From: an uncultured Muribaculaceae bacterium
Lineage (GTDB): Bacteria > Bacteroidota > Bacteroidia > Bacteroidales > Muribaculaceae
Assembly (NCBI GenBank): GCA_944320595.1
Contig: CALUIB010000005.1
Coordinates: 62,001 to 126,000, forward strand
Reading direction: 5' to 3'
DNA: 64,000 nt
Below the pieces are notes generated by a model, which saw only the letters and a list, made by a program, of their open reading frames with translations, did not search any database and had not been told where the DNA came from. Of the stretch, positions 34,854 through 44,939 are shown one piece after another. The first letter of the stretch is position 1, and each line of letters begins with the position of its first letter. The translations under genes were made by a program, and so were the position numbers.

Positions 34854-35270
34854 TTAAGCGTTCTCTACTGCGTTAGTTTTTTGGATAGTATCTACGTACA
34901 ATGTCACATGGTTAGAGCGTTTGCGGATACGGTATCCACGGCCTTGCGGCGCAGTGCGCAAACGTTTCAACATGGGAGCACAATCCACGAAGATTGTCTT
35001 TATGTACAACTCGTTATTCTCTGCCTTGCGTCCGTTCTTCTGTTCCCAGTTGGCAATGGCCGAGCGGAGCAGCTTCTCCACCTTCAATGCCGGTTCCTTC
35101 TTGGTGAAGTGCAGGATGCCCAAAGCCTTGAACACCTCTACGCCGCGCACCAAATCAACCACGTAGCGCATCTTGCGGGGCGAAGTGGGGACGTTCCTCA
35201 ATTTTGCGAAGCTCTGAGTGCTGCGTTCTGCCTTGATCGCTTCGGCTGATATTCTTTTTCTTTTACCCAT
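34854..35270 (-). CDS. rplV: 50S ribosomal protein L22
   Basis: The 138-residue protein contains [18 protein letters not shown] and the loop-bearing C-terminal half ([20 protein letters not shown]). L22 reaches into the peptide exit tunnel. It lies 43 bases after rpsS. Confidence 0.97.
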   Translation of the reverse strand: MGKRKRISAEAIKAERSTQSFAKLRNVPTSPRKMRYVVDLVRGVEVFKALGILHFTKKEPALKVEKLLRSAIANWEQKNGRKAENNELYIKTIFVDCAPMLKRLRTAPQGRGYRIRKRSNHVTLYVDTIQKTNAVENA

Positions 35271-35313
35271 TGTCTTAATTCTTTTTCAAAAATTTTGCTT
35301 CCTGTGGCCCTGC

Positions 35314-35583
35314 TTATTTCTTCTTGTTGCCCGAGTGGCCGCGGAAGGTGCGCGTGAGGGCGAACTCGCCCAGCTTGTGACCTACCATGTTCTCGGTTAC
35401 ATACACGGGAATAAACTTGTTACCATTGTGAACTGCGAAAGTATGCCCCACGAAATCGGGAGAAATCATCGAGGCGCGTGACCAAGTCTTGATAACCTGC
35501 TTGTTGCCGCTCTTCTCCATTTCGGCTACTTTCTTTTCCAGCTTTACACTGATATATGGGCCTTTTTTTAATGAACGACTCAT
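35314..35583 (-). CDS. rpsS: 30S ribosomal protein S19
   Basis: The 89-residue protein begins [19 protein letters not shown] and has [20 protein letters not shown] and [19 protein letters not shown], all S19 marks. It is a head protein touching the A-site tRNA. It lies 19 bases after rplB. Confidence 0.98.
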   Translation of the reverse strand: MSRSLKKGPYISVKLEKKVAEMEKSGNKQVIKTWSRASMISPDFVGHTFAVHNGNKFIPVYVTENMVGHKLGEFALTRTFRGHSGNKKK

Positions 35584-35602
35584 AATTAATCAATTAATCA
35601 AA

Positions 35603-36427
35603 TTACTTTTTCCTTCTTTCGATAATGTATTTCGAAGACAGTTTCTTCGGCGAGCGTGTCTTCAGGCCCTTAGCATACAAGCCTTTGCGTGAACGAGGAT
35701 GACCACCCGACTGACGGCCTTCGCCACCACCCATGGGGTGATCCACTGGGTTCATTACCACACCACGGTTGTGAGGGCGGCGGCCAAGCCAGCGGCTGCG
35801 TCCGGCCTTGCCCGAACGCTCAAGCGCGTGGTCGCTGTTCCCTACTACACCCACCGTAGCCCTGCACGCGGCAAGTATCTTGCGGGTTTCTCCCGAAGGT
35901 AATTTGACAATTGCGTAGTCGCCTTCGCGCGACACCAGCTGGGCGAACGTGCCGGCACTGCGTGCCATCGACGCTCCCTGGCCGGGACGCAACTCGATGT
36001 TGTGAATTAAGGTACCAACAGGTATGTTGCTAAGCGGGAGGGCGTTCCCGATTTCGGGAGCCACGTCCTTGCCGCTTACCACCGTAGCGCCAACTTCCAA
36101 GCCGTTGGGTGCGATGATGTAAGCCTTTGCTCCGTCAACATAGTAAAGCAATGCGATGCGAGCCGAGCGGTTGGGGTCGTACTCGATTTGCTTTACCTTT
36201 GCCGGCACACCGTCCTTGTTCCTCTTAAAGTCGATGATGCGGTATTTGCGCTTGTGGCCCCCGCCCATGTAGCGCATCGTGCGGTGGCCTTCGTTGTTGC
36301 GGCCACCCGTCGATTTCTTTCCGACCGTAAGAGATTTCTCTGGTGTACGTGTAGTAATGTCGCTGAATACACCAATAACCTTGTGTCTCTGCCCCGGTGT
36401 TGTGGGCTTAAATTTCCTTACTGCCAT
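35603..36427 (-). CDS. rplB: 50S ribosomal protein L2
   Basis: The 274-residue protein has [27 protein letters not shown] core ([14 protein letters not shown]) and the peptidyl-transferase-proximal [20 protein letters not shown] with the conserved His. It is needed for subunit joining and catalysis. It lies 2 bases after rplW. Confidence 0.98.
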   Translation of the reverse strand: MAVRKFKPTTPGQRHKVIGVFSDITTRTPEKSLTVGKKSTGGRNNEGHRTMRYMGGGHKRKYRIIDFKRNKDGVPAKVKQIEYDPNRSARIALLYYVDGAKAYIIAPNGLEVGATVVSGKDVAPEIGNALPLSNIPVGTLIHNIELRPGQGASMARSAGTFAQLVSREGDYAIVKLPSGETRKILAACRATVGVVGNSDHALERSGKAGRSRWLGRRPHNRGVVMNPVDHPMGGGEGRQSGGHPRSRKGLYAKGLKTRSPKKLSSKYIIERRKK

Positions 36428-36429
36428 TT

Positions 36430-36723
36430 TTATTGTATGTTGCTATAAAAATCAATAGTATCGCCCTCGGCAAGCGTCACAACGGCTTTCTTGAAAGCGT
36501 TGGTGCGACCCTTGATGAGGCCACCCTTGGTGTAGCGGTTCTTCTTCTTGCCGCTGTAAATCATCGTGTTGACCGAAACTACTTTAACGCCATAGAGGTC
36601 TTCCACAAGCGCCTTGATTTGAGCTTTGTCGGCCTTGGGAGAAACCTTGAACGTAAATTGATTTCTCTTTGCACTGAGGTTGTTGGCCTTTTCAGTGACT
36701 ACCGGTAATATCATTATGTCCAT
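36430..36723 (-). CDS. rplW: 50S ribosomal protein L23
   Basis: The 97-residue protein has [20 protein letters not shown] and [21 protein letters not shown]23 surrounds the tunnel exit and docks signal recognition particle and trigger factor. It lies 19 bases after rplD. Confidence 0.97.
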   Translation of the reverse strand: MDIMILPVVTEKANNLSAKRNQFTFKVSPKADKAQIKALVEDLYGVKVVSVNTMIYSGKKKNRYTKGGLIKGRTNAFKKAVVTLAEGDTIDFYSNIQ

Positions 36724-36742
36724 AGTTTATACCTCCTGTAAG

Positions 36743-37366
36743 TTAAAATTCGTTCACGACTGGAACTGCACTCTCGCTTAACACCAGCACCTTGTTGTCA
36801 AGGATTACATAAGTGTTTAAGTCAGATGCAGTTGCAATTTTCACACCCTCGATGTTTCGAGCCGACAAATATACGTTTTTATTCTGGTCTGCTAAAACCC
36901 AAGTGGCTTTCTTGCCGTTAATTTTGAGATTATTAGCAATATTTACAAATTCTTTTGTTTTCGGAGCTTCAAAAGTGAAGTCTTCCACTACCAGAATTTC
37001 GTTGTCGGCAGCCTTCAGCGTGAGGGCCGAACGGCGAGCCAAGTCTTTTGTCTTCTTGTTGAGCTTGAAACGATAGTCGCGCGGACGCGGACCGAACACG
37101 CGGCCACCACCAGTCAACAGCGGCGAATTGATGTCGCCACGGCGTGCGCCACCGCCACCTTTTTGACGGCCGAGCTTGCGCGTACTGCCCGACACTTCGC
37201 TTCTCTCCTTTGCCTTGTGCGTACCCTGGCGTTGGTTGGCAAGGTATTGCTTAACGGCGAGGTAGATAACGTGCTGGTTGGGTTCTTCTACCGCGAAAAC
37301 AGCATCGTTAAGCGTAACCTTCTTGCCGGTGTCTTCTCCTTTTATGTTATATACTGCGAGTTCCAT
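36743..37366 (-). CDS. rplD: 50S ribosomal protein L4
   Basis: The 207-residue protein contains [20 protein letters not shown], then [20 protein letters not shown], the extended loop region that lines the exit tunnel. L4 represses its operon in Escherichia coli; whether it does so here is unknown. It shares one base with rplC. Confidence 0.97.
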   Translation of the reverse strand: MELAVYNIKGEDTGKKVTLNDAVFAVEEPNQHVIYLAVKQYLANQRQGTHKAKERSEVSGSTRKLGRQKGGGGARRGDINSPLLTGGGRVFGPRPRDYRFKLNKKTKDLARRSALTLKAADNEILVVEDFTFEAPKTKEFVNIANNLKINGKKATWVLADQNKNVYLSARNIEGVKIATASDLNTYVILDNKVLVLSESAVPVVNEF

Positions 37367-37983
37367 TATTTCTCAATTAATACGATTGAACCTTTATAGC
37401 CCGGAACCGATCCCTTGATTACCAACAGATTGTTTTCAGGCATAACCTTTACAACTTGTAGATTTTGCACAGTCACGCGCTCGTTGCCCATCTGGCCTGC
37501 CATGCGCATACCCTTGAACACCTTGGCCGGGTAAGAGCAAGCACCTATTGAACCGGGGGCGCGCAAGCGGTCGTCCTGGCCGTGGGTCGATTGGCCCACA
37601 CCGCCGAAACCGTGGCGTTTTACAACACCTTGGAAACCATGTCCCTTGGAAGTGCCTATAACGTCAACAAACTCGGCATCGGCAAACAGGTCAACGGTTA
37701 TCGTGTCGCCTAACTTGTACTCGCCTTCGAAACCTTTGAACTCGGCCAAGTGCCGTTGCGGAGCTACGCCGGCCTTCTTGAAGTGGCCCTGTAGCGGCTT
37801 GGTGGTGTGCTTCTCCTTCTTCTCGATGAAACCGAGCTGGAGTGCCTCGTAGCCGTCTGTTTCCACTGTCTTAACCTGAGTAACTACACAAGGACCTACT
37901 TCGATAACAGTGCACGGTATGCTTTTACCGTCGGCACTGAATACGGATGTCATTCCGATTTTCTTTCCTAATAATCCTGGCAT
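37366..37983 (-). CDS. rplC: 50S ribosomal protein L3
   Basis: The 205-residue protein begins [20 protein letters not shown] and has the loop [20 protein letters not shown] with the Gln that is methylated in other bacteria, near the peptidyl-transferase centre. It follows rpsJ by 60 bases. Confidence 0.98.
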   Translation of the reverse strand: MPGLLGKKIGMTSVFSADGKSIPCTVIEVGPCVVTQVKTVETDGYEALQLGFIEKKEKHTTKPLQGHFKKAGVAPQRHLAEFKGFEGEYKLGDTITVDLFADAEFVDVIGTSKGHGFQGVVKRHGFGGVGQSTHGQDDRLRAPGSIGACSYPAKVFKGMRMAGQMGNERVTVQNLQVVKVMPENNLLVIKGSVPGYKGSIVLIEK

Positions 37984-38043
37984 TTCTCTTAATTTAAATG
38001 TTTCTCTGTTAAAGTCTTCTTTCTCTCGGAGTTTCGCCGCCTA

Positions 38044-38349
38044 TCACACCTTTATCTCTACGGCCACACCGCTAGGCAATTCGAGCTTCATGAGGGCATC
38101 GACTGTCTTGGCAGTGCTGTTGTAGATGTCGATCAAGCGCTTGAACGACGACAATTGGAACTGCTCACGCGACTTCTTGTTGACGAAAGTCGAGCGGTTA
38201 ACGGTGAAAATCCGCTTGTGCGTAGGCAGTGGAATAGGACCGCTAACCACAGCTCCGGTTGCTTTCACAGTCTTGACGATCTTCTCGGCCGACTTGTCAA
38301 CCAAGTTGTGATCGTAAGATTTCAATTTGATTCTTATTCTTTGATTCAT
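38044..38349 (-). CDS. rpsJ: 30S ribosomal protein S10 (NusE)
   Basis: The 101-residue protein has [37 protein letters not shown] and the C-terminal [13 protein letters not shown]. Besides its ribosomal role S10 acts as NusE in antitermination. It follows fusA by 20 bases; no tuf gene lies between them, unlike the enterobacterial str operon. Confidence 0.98.
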   Translation of the reverse strand: MNQRIRIKLKSYDHNLVDKSAEKIVKTVKATGAVVSGPIPLPTHKRIFTVNRSTFVNKKSREQFQLSSFKRLIDIYNSTAKTVDALMKLELPSGVAVEIKV

Positions 38350-38369
38350 ATCTTGTTAAGATGATTATT

Positions 38370-40496
38370 TTATTTCAACAAATCAACTCGTCCCTTGCAT
38401 TCGGTCAATACCTGCTTTGCGATTGAGGTGCTTACCTCGGCATAGTGAGAGAACGACATGGTGGAAGTGGCGCGGCCCGAGGTAATGGTACGCAATGCCG
38501 TAACATAACCAAACATTTCGGCAAGCGGGGCTTTTGCCTTCACGATGCGAGCACCGCTGCGGCTCGACTCCATGGCCTCTACCTGTCCGCGACGCTTGTT
38601 AAGGTCGCCGATAACGTCACCCATGCTCTCTTCGGGAGTAACTACTTCAACCTTCATGATAGGTTCGAGCAATACCGGGCCGGCCTGCTCGCAAGCCTTC
38701 TTGAATGCCTGGATGGCACAAAGTTCAAATGACAACTGGTCGGAGTCAACCGGGTGGAACGAACCGTCGAGAACTGTAACCTTGAGGTGTTCAACCGGGT
38801 AACCGGCAAGAACGCCGTTCTTCATTGCGGTTGTGAAACCTTTCTGTATGGCGGGGATGAATTCCTTTGGAATGTTACCGCCCTTCACCTCGTCAACGAA
38901 TTGCAGGTTGCCCTCGAAACCTTCGTCAACCGGTTCTACACGGACGATGATGTCGGCAAACTTACCGCGACCACCAGTCTGCTTCTTGAACACTTCACGC
39001 AATTCCACCGGCTTGGTGATTGCTTCCTTGTAGGTTACTTGCGGGCGGCCTTGGTTACATTCTACCTTGAATTCGCGGCGCAAGCGGTCGATAATAATGT
39101 CGAGGTGCAATTCACCCATACCGCTGATGACGGTTTGGCCAGTCTCCTCGTTGGTAGCAACACGGAATGTCGGGTCTTCCTCGGCCAACTTCTGCAAGCC
39201 CACGCCGAGCTTGTCGAGGTCTTTCTGCGTCTTGGGCTCAACGGCGATACCGATAACCGGTTCGGGAAAGTCCATTGCCTCAAGCACAATCGGGTGAGCC
39301 TCGTCACACAGTGTGTCGCCTGTGCGAATATCCTTGAAACCTACGCCTGCGCCGATGTCGCCGCAACCGATTGTTTCCATCGGGTTCTGCTTGTTGGAGT
39401 GCATCTGGAACAAGCGCGAAATGCGTTCCTTCTTGCCCGAGCGAGAGTTGAGAACGTAGCTGCCGGCATCGATTTTGCCCGAGTAAACACGGAAGAATAC
39501 AAGACGGCCAACGTAGGGGTCGGTTGCAATCTTGAATGCGAGCGCGCACATGGGTTCTTCAAAGAGCGGCTTGCGAGTAACAACGGTGTCGGGGTCGTCA
39601 ACTGCATGGCCCACAACCTCGGCAGTGTCCTCGGGGCTGGGCAAGTAAGCGCATACTGCGTCGAGCAGCGTCTGTACGCCCTTGTTCTTGAACGAGCTAC
39701 CGCAAAGCATCGGCACAATGCTCATCTTCAGCGTGGCAGCACGCAAGGCACGCTTTATTTCTTCGGGAGTGATTGTCGAGGGATCGTCAAAGTATTTTGC
39801 CATCAAGTCATCGTCGAATTCGGCAATACTTTCAAGCATCTTGTCGCGCCACTCTTCGCACTCGGCGAGCATATTTTCGGGAATCGGGCCGCGAGTATAT
39901 TCGGCACCCATCGTCTCGTCGTGCCATATAAGCGACTCCATAGTGATGAGGTCAACCACGCCCTTGAAAGTCTCTTCAGCACCTATGGGCACTTGTATCG
40001 GGCACGGGTTTGCGCCGAGGATTTCCTTCATTTGGCGCACAACCTCGAAGAAGTTGGCACCCGAGCGGTCCATCTTGTTGACGTAACCGATACGGGGTAC
40101 ATTATATTTGTCGGCCTGGCGCCAAACGGTTTCAGACTGCGGTTCCACGCCACCAACGGCACAGAAAGTAGCAATGGCGCCATCGAGCACACGCAGCGAA
40201 CGCTCAACTTCAACGGTGAAGTCAACGTGTCCCGGAGTGTCGATAAGGTTTATCTTGTACTTCTTGCCCTCATAGTTCCAGAATGTGGTGGTGGCAGCCG
40301 AGGTAATAGTGATACCACGCTCCTGCTCCTGCTCCATCCAGTCCATGGTGGCGGCGCCATCGTGCACCTCGCCAATCTTGTGGGTCAAACCGGTGTAGAA
40401 CAGGATACGTTCCGACGTTGTGGTCTTGCCGGCATCGATGTGAGCCATGATACCGATGTTGCGCGTAAAAACTAATTGCGAATCAGTTGTAGCCAT
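38370..40496 (-). CDS. fusA: Elongation factor G
   Basis: The 708-residue translocase has the G-domain motifs [14 protein letters not shown] (G1), [11 protein letters not shown] (G2), DTPGHVDF (G3) and NKMDRSG (G4), followed by domains II-V. The C-terminal half includes [14 protein letters not shown] and [14 protein letters not shown]. It drives tRNA-mRNA translocation after GTP hydrolysis. Some Bacteroidetes have more than one EF-G paralogue. The place between rpsG and rpsJ marks this as the main housekeeping copy. Confidence 0.98.
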   Translation of the reverse strand: MATTDSQLVFTRNIGIMAHIDAGKTTTSERILFYTGLTHKIGEVHDGAATMDWMEQEQERGITITSAATTTFWNYEGKKYKINLIDTPGHVDFTVEVERSLRVLDGAIATFCAVGGVEPQSETVWRQADKYNVPRIGYVNKMDRSGANFFEVVRQMKEILGANPCPIQVPIGAEETFKGVVDLITMESLIWHDETMGAEYTRGPIPENMLAECEEWRDKMLESIAEFDDDLMAKYFDDPSTITPEEIKRALRAATLKMSIVPMLCGSSFKNKGVQTLLDAVCAYLPSPEDTAEVVGHAVDDPDTVVTRKPLFEEPMCALAFKIATDPYVGRLVFFRVYSGKIDAGSYVLNSRSGKKERISRLFQMHSNKQNPMETIGCGDIGAGVGFKDIRTGDTLCDEAHPIVLEAMDFPEPVIGIAVEPKTQKDLDKLGVGLQKLAEEDPTFRVATNEETGQTVISGMGELHLDIIIDRLRREFKVECNQGRPQVTYKEAITKPVELREVFKKQTGGRGKFADIIVRVEPVDEGFEGNLQFVDEVKGGNIPKEFIPAIQKGFTTAMKNGVLAGYPVEHLKVTVLDGSFHPVDSDQLSFELCAIQAFKKACEQAGPVLLEPIMKVEVVTPEESMGDVIGDLNKRRGQVEAMESSRSGARIVKAKAPLAEMFGYVTALRTITSGRATSTMSFSHYAEVSTSIAKQVLTECKGRVDLLK

Positions 40497-40519
40497 CTTT
40501 ATAATGTTCTCAAATTTAA

Positions 40520-40996
40520 TTAAAACCTGAAGTGTGCGAATGCGCGGTTAGCCTCGGCCATCTTGTGCATATCCTCTTTGCGCTTGAATGCGCCACCTTG
40601 TTCGTTATATGCGTCAACAATTTCCGAAGCGAGCTTGTCGGCCATAGTCTTGCCGCCACGCTTGCGTGCGTATGAAATAAGATTCTTCATTGAGATCGAC
40701 TCCTTGCGGTCGGGGCGAATTTCGGTAGGTACTTGGAAAGTGGCACCACCCACACGGCGAGACTTCACTTCCACTTGCGGCGTAATGTTCTCCAACGCCT
40801 TCTTCCATATTTCGAGGGCGCTCTTTTCCTCGTTAGGCATCTTCTTCTTAACTAATTCGAGCGCGGTATAGAAAATCTTGTACGACGTGTTCTTCTTGCC
40901 GTCATACATCAAGTGATTTACGAATTTTGAAACTCTTACATCACTAAAAACGGGATCGGGTAAAACGACCCTTTTCTTTGGCTTTGCCTTTCTCAT
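40520..40996 (-). CDS. rpsG: 30S ribosomal protein S7
   Basis: The 158-residue protein has [20 protein letters not shown], the conserved [20 protein letters not shown] and [20 protein letters not shown]7 starts assembly of the 30S head. A 214-base space separates it from rpsL and contains four short hairpins (41056-41206), which may act as an autogenous regulatory leader. Confidence 0.98.
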   Translation of the reverse strand: MRKAKPKKRVVLPDPVFSDVRVSKFVNHLMYDGKKNTSYKIFYTALELVKKKMPNEEKSALEIWKKALENITPQVEVKSRRVGGATFQVPTEIRPDRKESISMKNLISYARKRGGKTMADKLASEIVDAYNEQGGAFKRKEDMHKMAEANRAFAHFRF

Positions 40997-41055
40997 TTCA
41001 ATTTTAAAAGTTGCGTTTTTGTTCGCTTGGTTGTTGTCTTACATCATCTTCAACG

Positions 41056-41206
41056 GACATTCTCCAATGTCTCATTTACTCAACCGTAATACCAATTCCA
41101 ATAAAACCAAAAACTAAGTTTGATACTTGTTCTTTTTGTTTTGTGTCGCCGGCATCTATCCGGCTTTTAAGTAAGAGGCAGTGTCACTGCGCGTTGCACA
41201 AACGCG
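41056..41206 (-). other. Hairpin-rich rpsL-rpsG spacer
   Basis: Four short inverted repeats lie in this spacer. GACATT/AATGTC has a 4-base loop (41056-41071). GCCGG/CCGGC has a 7-base loop (41148-41164). GCAGTGTCACTGC is a perfect odd palindrome (41178-41190). CGCGTT/AACGCG has a 5-base loop (41190-41206), just after the rpsL stop. Elsewhere in the run most gaps are under 60 bases, so this spacing is unusual. A partial terminator or an S7-binding leader are candidates. Confidence 0.4.
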
Positions 41207-41210
41207 TGTA

Positions 41211-41597
41211 TTACTTCTTTGCTCCTGCCTTAGGACGCTTGGCACCGTATTTCGAACGGCGTTGTGTGCGGCCTGCCACGCCTGCGGTATCGAGTGTTCC
41301 GCGAATGATGTGGTAACGAACGCCGGGGAGGTCTTTTACACGTCCGCCCCTGACCATAACGATCGAGTGTTCTTGCAGGTTGTGGCCTTCGCCGGGAATG
41401 TAGGAGTTAACTTCCTTGCCGTTGGTCAACCTCACACGAGCCACTTTACGCATTGCCGAGTTAGGCTTCTTAGGCGTAGTGGTGTAAACGCGCACGCACA
41501 CGCCACGACGTTGCGGGCATGAATCGAGTGCGGGCGACTTGCTCTTGTCAACCAGTGTCACACGGCCTTTTCTTACTAATTGCTGAATTGTAGGCAT
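41211..41597 (-). CDS. rpsL: 30S ribosomal protein S12
   Basis: The 128-residue protein begins [20 protein letters not shown] and has [20 protein letters not shown] and the [20 protein letters not shown] loop of the decoding centre. The Lys at TTPKKPNSA is the residue at which streptomycin resistance usually arises; here it is the sensitive-type Lys. It is the first gene of the run, about 135 bases from the promoter. Confidence 0.98.
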   Translation of the reverse strand: MPTIQQLVRKGRVTLVDKSKSPALDSCPQRRGVCVRVYTTTPKKPNSAMRKVARVRLTNGKEVNSYIPGEGHNLQEHSIVMVRGGRVKDLPGVRYHIIRGTLDTAGVAGRTQRRSKYGAKRPKAGAKK

Positions 41598-41732
41598 CTT
41601 AGTTCTTTTTGTTTATTAAAAAATACTTTTATTTTAGTCTTATTGTCTTGCTTGCGGCATTGCGGTGCACATTCCGCACACTAAATCAACGACTTAGACA
41701 GGATTTTTGCACACGTCAGCCGAAAAACTTTG

Positions 41733-41764
41733 CAAAGATAAGCACTAATATTCTAATTACCAAA
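41733..41764 (-). promoter_or_regulatory. Main promoter of the ribosomal superoperon
   Basis: TTTG (41761-41764), 20 bases, TATCTTTG (41733-41740) on the minus strand: both boxes match the Bacteroidetes consensus exactly. The leader to rpsL would be about 130 bases, long enough for further control. No comparable promoter was seen inside the downstream run. Confidence 0.8.
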
Positions 41765-41852
41765 TGTTTTTACCCCACATTATTGCGACACAGCACTGAT
41801 CTTCTTGTCCTTACGCCTTGGCATAGGGGGTTGAGAAATTTATGTGTTAATA

Positions 41853-42407
41853 TTATTTATTATTAATTACATTTATTTCACTTAACAATACCCCCCGCTT
41901 GTCCTTCTCCGACAGGTTAAGCGTCATGCCCTCGGTTGGCCAATCAATGCCCAGCGCAGGGTCGTCGTAGCGCAGTGTGGCCTCGGCCTGAGGGGCATAT
42001 ACATTGTCAACCTTGTACTGGAACTGAGCCACGTCGCTCAACACCAAGAACCCATGGGCGAAATGGCGCGGTATGAAGATTTGCCTGCCGTTCTCCTGGC
42101 TCAGCTCCACGGCCACGTGCTTGCCGAATGTGGGGGAGCCGGCCCGCAAGTCAACAGCGACATCAAGCACTCTGCCCATCGACACCCTCACAAGCTTGGC
42201 CTGGCTGAACTCACCGCGCTGGAAATGCAGTCCGCGCAACACGCCGCGTGAAGACACCGACTCGTTGTCCTGCACAAAATCGACACGGCCCACTACCTGC
42301 TCGAATTCCGACTGCTTGAACGTCTCGCAAAAATAGCCTCGCGCATCGCCATGCCTCACGGGGTCGATGACCCACACCCCCTTGATATATTGTTCCTTAA
42401 ATTCCAT
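41853..42407 (-). CDS. rfbC: dTDP-4-dehydrorhamnose 3,5-epimerase
   Basis: The 184-residue cupin enzyme makes dTDP-4-keto-L-rhamnose for surface glycans. Motifs are DARGYFCETFKQSEF, SSRGVLRGLHFQ with the catalytic His, and PRHFAHGFLVLSD. The length is the family norm. RfbA, RfbB and RfbD are not in the window, so this copy is separated from its pathway. It lies just upstream of the ribosomal promoter on the same strand, and its 3' end abuts an AT-rich spacer. Confidence 0.95.
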   Translation of the reverse strand: MEFKEQYIKGVWVIDPVRHGDARGYFCETFKQSEFEQVVGRVDFVQDNESVSSRGVLRGLHFQRGEFSQAKLVRVSMGRVLDVAVDLRAGSPTFGKHVAVELSQENGRQIFIPRHFAHGFLVLSDVAQFQYKVDNVYAPQAEATLRYDDPALGIDWPTEGMTLNLSEKDKRGVLLSEINVINNK

Positions 42408-42462
42408 CTGCTGTATCTATATGCATTAATGCCACAAAATTAGCAAAAATACGGCAAGACAG

Positions 42463-42493
42463 TTTGAACTACGGCATTTTATTATTACTTTTG
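42463..42493 (+). promoter_or_regulatory. Promoter of the sialidase gene
   Basis: TTTG (42463-42466), 19 bases, TACTTTTG (42486-42493), both consensus. The leader is about 40 bases. Confidence 0.7.
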
Positions 42494-42540
42494 GGAAAAA
42501 TCGCAAACAAATCACATTAACATTCACCTATCATCAAGAC

Positions 42541-44400
42541 ATGACAACAAAATTACTAACCTCACTCATCGCGGCATTGGCGTGCGCAATGCCAATGACA
42601 GCACAAGTAGGAATTACACGGGCACAGGTGACACAAGACACAAGCTGCACCGGGGCCGGCAACCCTAACGACCCGGTACTAAAGATAACCGTGACAGCAT
42701 CGAGCACCTCTGTGGAAGTGAAGTCGATGGACATAACACTTGACGGCACCACCGACATCAACGACTACGAAAAAGTGAAAATATATTACGACGGCAACGA
42801 CTTGTCAAAGCGTTTCGACGAGCGCAACGCCGAAGGCTCCACGCTGCTCGGCGAATTTGAGCCGCAAGCCGGAACCATGACTTGCAACTTCAGCAACACG
42901 GTGGAAATAAGCGGCAGGGGCAACACGTTCTATGTCGTGGCCTCGGTGGCCGACAATGCCACCGAAGGCAACCACATCGATGCCTCCCTGCTGTCAATCA
43001 CCACGGCTGGCGGGACATACAGCGTTAACGACGGAGCTCCCGAAGGCGCCCGCGAGATACTGATGCTGCGCAAGCTGCTTTACGCCCCCGGCGACAACGG
43101 CTCGGTGGCCTACCGAATACCATCAATGGTAATCCTGCCAAACGGCAACATCGTGACTGCCATCGACCGCCGCTGGAACAGCGAGGCCGACTTGGCCAAC
43201 CGCATCGACATCATAGCCCGCATAAGCGAGGATGGCGGATACACCTGGAGCGAGGAATATACTATAGCCGAGGCTACTGACGACCAAAACGGGCGAGGCG
43301 ACTGCGCGATGGTGGTGGCCGCCAACGGCGACATTGTGGCCGCATTCGTGGGCGGCAACAGCCTGTGGAACTCCACCGAGGCCGACCCTATGGTATCGTT
43401 CATAAGCCGCTCAAGCGACGGCGGCAAGACGTGGACTCCGGTAGAAGAAGGTGGTCAAGGCGACATCACAAAACAAATATGGGGCTCGGAATGCGGTGGC
43501 GACGCAACCCGCATAGGCGGCACGGCAGCATTCTTCGGCTCGGGTCGAGGGCTGTGCCTGACGCGGCAGACGGGCGACAACGCTGGCAAGAACGGCCGCA
43601 TAATGTTTGTCACCGGCGTGCGCAACAACGGCAAGCTTTACAACTATGCCGTATATTCCGATGATAACGGACTCACTTGGAAAGTATCGGAACAAGCATT
43701 CGCCGAGGGTGATGAATCTAAGGTGGCCGAACTTAACGACGGCACCATACTGATGAGCGTGCGCAACAGCAACGGTTGCCGCGGATACGCCCGCTCGACC
43801 GACGGCGGCGAAACATGGACCGAACAGGGCACTTGGAGCGACCTCAACGTGAATGCCTGCAACGGCGACATACTTGAATACACGGCAATCGCCGATGGCG
43901 ACGACAAGAACCGCACACTGCACTCGCTGCCTATAAACGACGGCCGCAAGCAGCGCGAGAAAATATCGGTTTACCTGAGCTACGACGAAGGCCAGACGTG
44001 GGAACGCAAGAAACAGCTGTTTGGCGGCCTGTCGGCATACTCCACAATGATAAAGCTCCCCGACGGCACAATAGGCATATATGCCGAAGACCAGCAAGGC
44101 AACAAGACCAGCAACTACTTCATGCGCTTTTCACTTTCATGGCTCACCGACGGCGAAGACTCCTACAATGCCTCAATCGACAACACGGCAGCAGCCGACA
44201 ACAGTAACAGCGTATTGATAAATGCAAGTAACGGCTGCATAGAAATAACCGCCGCCGACACGCTTACCGCCGACATATACAACATCGACGGGCTGCTCGT
44301 GAAAAGCTCAACCGTCCAGCAAACCGATGTCATCCCCATACCCTCGGGTGCATACATCGTCAAGGCAGGCGACACCACCCAAAAAGTGATAGTAATGTAA
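42541..44400 (+). CDS. nanH: Secreted sialidase (exo-alpha-sialidase, GH33)
   Basis: The 619-residue protein has a signal peptide (LLTSLIAALACAMPMTAQ) and an N-terminal beta-sandwich of about 150 residues. The six-bladed sialidase propeller follows. YRIPSMVI is the (F/Y)RIP motif with the first catalytic Arg. Five Asp-box repeats are visible: SEDGGYTW, SSDGGKTW, SDDNGLTW, STDGGETW and SYDEGQTW. It releases terminal sialic acid from host glycans. The last about 70 residues (ITAADTLTADIYNIDG, then PSGAYIVKAGDTTQKVIV) look like a type IX secretion sorting domain. No other sialic-acid utilisation genes are adjacent; the gene has its own promoter and terminator. Confidence 0.92.
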   Translation: MTTKLLTSLIAALACAMPMTAQVGITRAQVTQDTSCTGAGNPNDPVLKITVTASSTSVEVKSMDITLDGTTDINDYEKVKIYYDGNDLSKRFDERNAEGSTLLGEFEPQAGTMTCNFSNTVEISGRGNTFYVVASVADNATEGNHIDASLLSITTAGGTYSVNDGAPEGAREILMLRKLLYAPGDNGSVAYRIPSMVILPNGNIVTAIDRRWNSEADLANRIDIIARISEDGGYTWSEEYTIAEATDDQNGRGDCAMVVAANGDIVAAFVGGNSLWNSTEADPMVSFISRSSDGGKTWTPVEEGGQGDITKQIWGSECGGDATRIGGTAAFFGSGRGLCLTRQTGDNAGKNGRIMFVTGVRNNGKLYNYAVYSDDNGLTWKVSEQAFAEGDESKVAELNDGTILMSVRNSNGCRGYARSTDGGETWTEQGTWSDLNVNACNGDILEYTAIADGDDKNRTLHSLPINDGRKQREKISVYLSYDEGQTWERKKQLFGGLSAYSTMIKLPDGTIGIYAEDQQGNKTSNYFMRFSLSWLTDGEDSYNASIDNTAAADNSNSVLINASNGCIEITAADTLTADIYNIDGLLVKSSTVQQTDVIPIPSGAYIVKAGDTTQKVIVM

Positions 44401-44416
44401 ATATCATATAACTCTC

Positions 44417-44461
44417 CACGGCAGGGATATGGCCACCTACCATACTCCTGCCGTGAATTTT
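44417..44461 (+). terminator. Terminator of the sialidase gene
   Basis: CACGGCAGG (44417-44425) and CCTGCCGTG (44447-44455) form a perfect 9-bp stem with a 21-base loop, followed by AATTTT. It lies 17 bases after the stop codon. Confidence 0.6.
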
Positions 44462-44481
44462 CAAGCAAGTTATGTCGAAAA

Positions 44482-44513
44482 CTTGCACGACACTGCAAAA
44501 ATGCTTATCTTTG
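44482..44513 (+). promoter_or_regulatory. Promoter of tRNA-Leu
   Basis: CTTG (44482-44485), 20 bases, TATCTTTG (44506-44513): 3 of 4 and a perfect -7 box. The mature tRNA begins 55 bases downstream. Confidence 0.65.
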
Positions 44514-44568
44514 CAGCACTTTTATGCCGACCGCCTGCCCCACCGTGGGCTTGCACACATAAAAAGTT

Positions 44569-44652
44569 GCTCGGATGGTGGAATGGTAGACACGAAGGAC
44601 TTAAAATCCTTTGGCCATTGCGGCTGTGCGGGTTCAAGTCCCGCTCCGAGTA
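44569..44652 (+). tRNA. tRNA-Leu (anticodon UAA)
   Basis: The 84-base class II tRNA has a 7-bp acceptor stem (GCTCGGA with TCCGAGT, including one G-U pair) and an anticodon stem AAGGA/TCCTT with loop CTTAAAA giving anticodon TAA. It has a long variable arm and a T-loop GGTTCAAGTCCC. No CCA is encoded. Its 3' end from 44639 is part of a 60-base repeat found again at 51028-51087, so it is the attachment site of the integrated element downstream. Confidence 0.96.
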
Positions 44653-44698
44653 CAAAACAAATCGCTAACTATCAGTATATTAGATGGTTGGCGATTTT
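44639..44698 (+). repeat. Attachment repeat, left copy (tRNA 3' end plus terminator)
   Basis: The first 32 bases (44639-44670, TCCCGCTCCGAGTACAAAAC onward) are identical to 51028-51059, and over 60 bases 55 match. The second half is the tRNA terminator: AAATCGCTAACTATC pairs with GATGGTTGGCGATTT at 44659-44697 when U-G pairs are allowed, followed by T. The element lies between the two copies. Confidence 0.9.
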
Positions 44699-44708
44699 GC
44701 TTTATCCG

Positions 44709-44730
44709 TTTTGTCCTCCTTTTGTCCTCC
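44709..44730. repeat. Integrase arm-type sites, left pair
   Basis: Two tandem copies of TTTTGTCCTCC (44709-44719 and 44720-44730) lie 57 bases downstream of the tRNA end. The same tandem pair followed by AAATC is found at the right end (50891-50917). Tyrosine integrases with an N-terminal arm-binding domain use such repeats; this assignment is by position and symmetry. Confidence 0.6.
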
Positions 44731-44743
44731 AAATCAAATTCAA

Positions 44744-44785
44744 GGTAAAAACAAGGGTGCAAGCCATCGCGGCTGACACCCTCTT
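44744..44785 (-). terminator. Intrinsic terminator at the left end of the element
   Basis: On the minus strand AGGGTG and CACCCT enclose an inner AGCC/GGCT stem with a 5-base loop, followed by TGTTTTTACC. It would stop minus-strand transcripts of the element before they run into the tRNA gene. Confidence 0.65.
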
Positions 44786-44939
44786 ATTTACGCTTGAAAT
44801 TACCTTTATGGCAATTTGTCACAAAGATAGCAACATCATTCGTGTAAAAAAAACGCTCCAACCATTTACGTAGTATTACAGTCGGCTCACGGTGGCGGCG
44901 GTTTCAGTTTGGATTTGCCACAGCCACCACTATTATCCA

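Noticed and set aside
38754..40475. A 573-codon open frame on the plus strand opposite fusA
   Set aside because: It is the antisense shadow of EF-G: no family motif, no promoter box, and the composition (His, Cys and Val rich) expected from the reverse strand of a GC-rich gene. Similar long antisense frames opposite the TonB-dependent receptor, secY, legB, purT and the TPR gene were dropped for the same reason.
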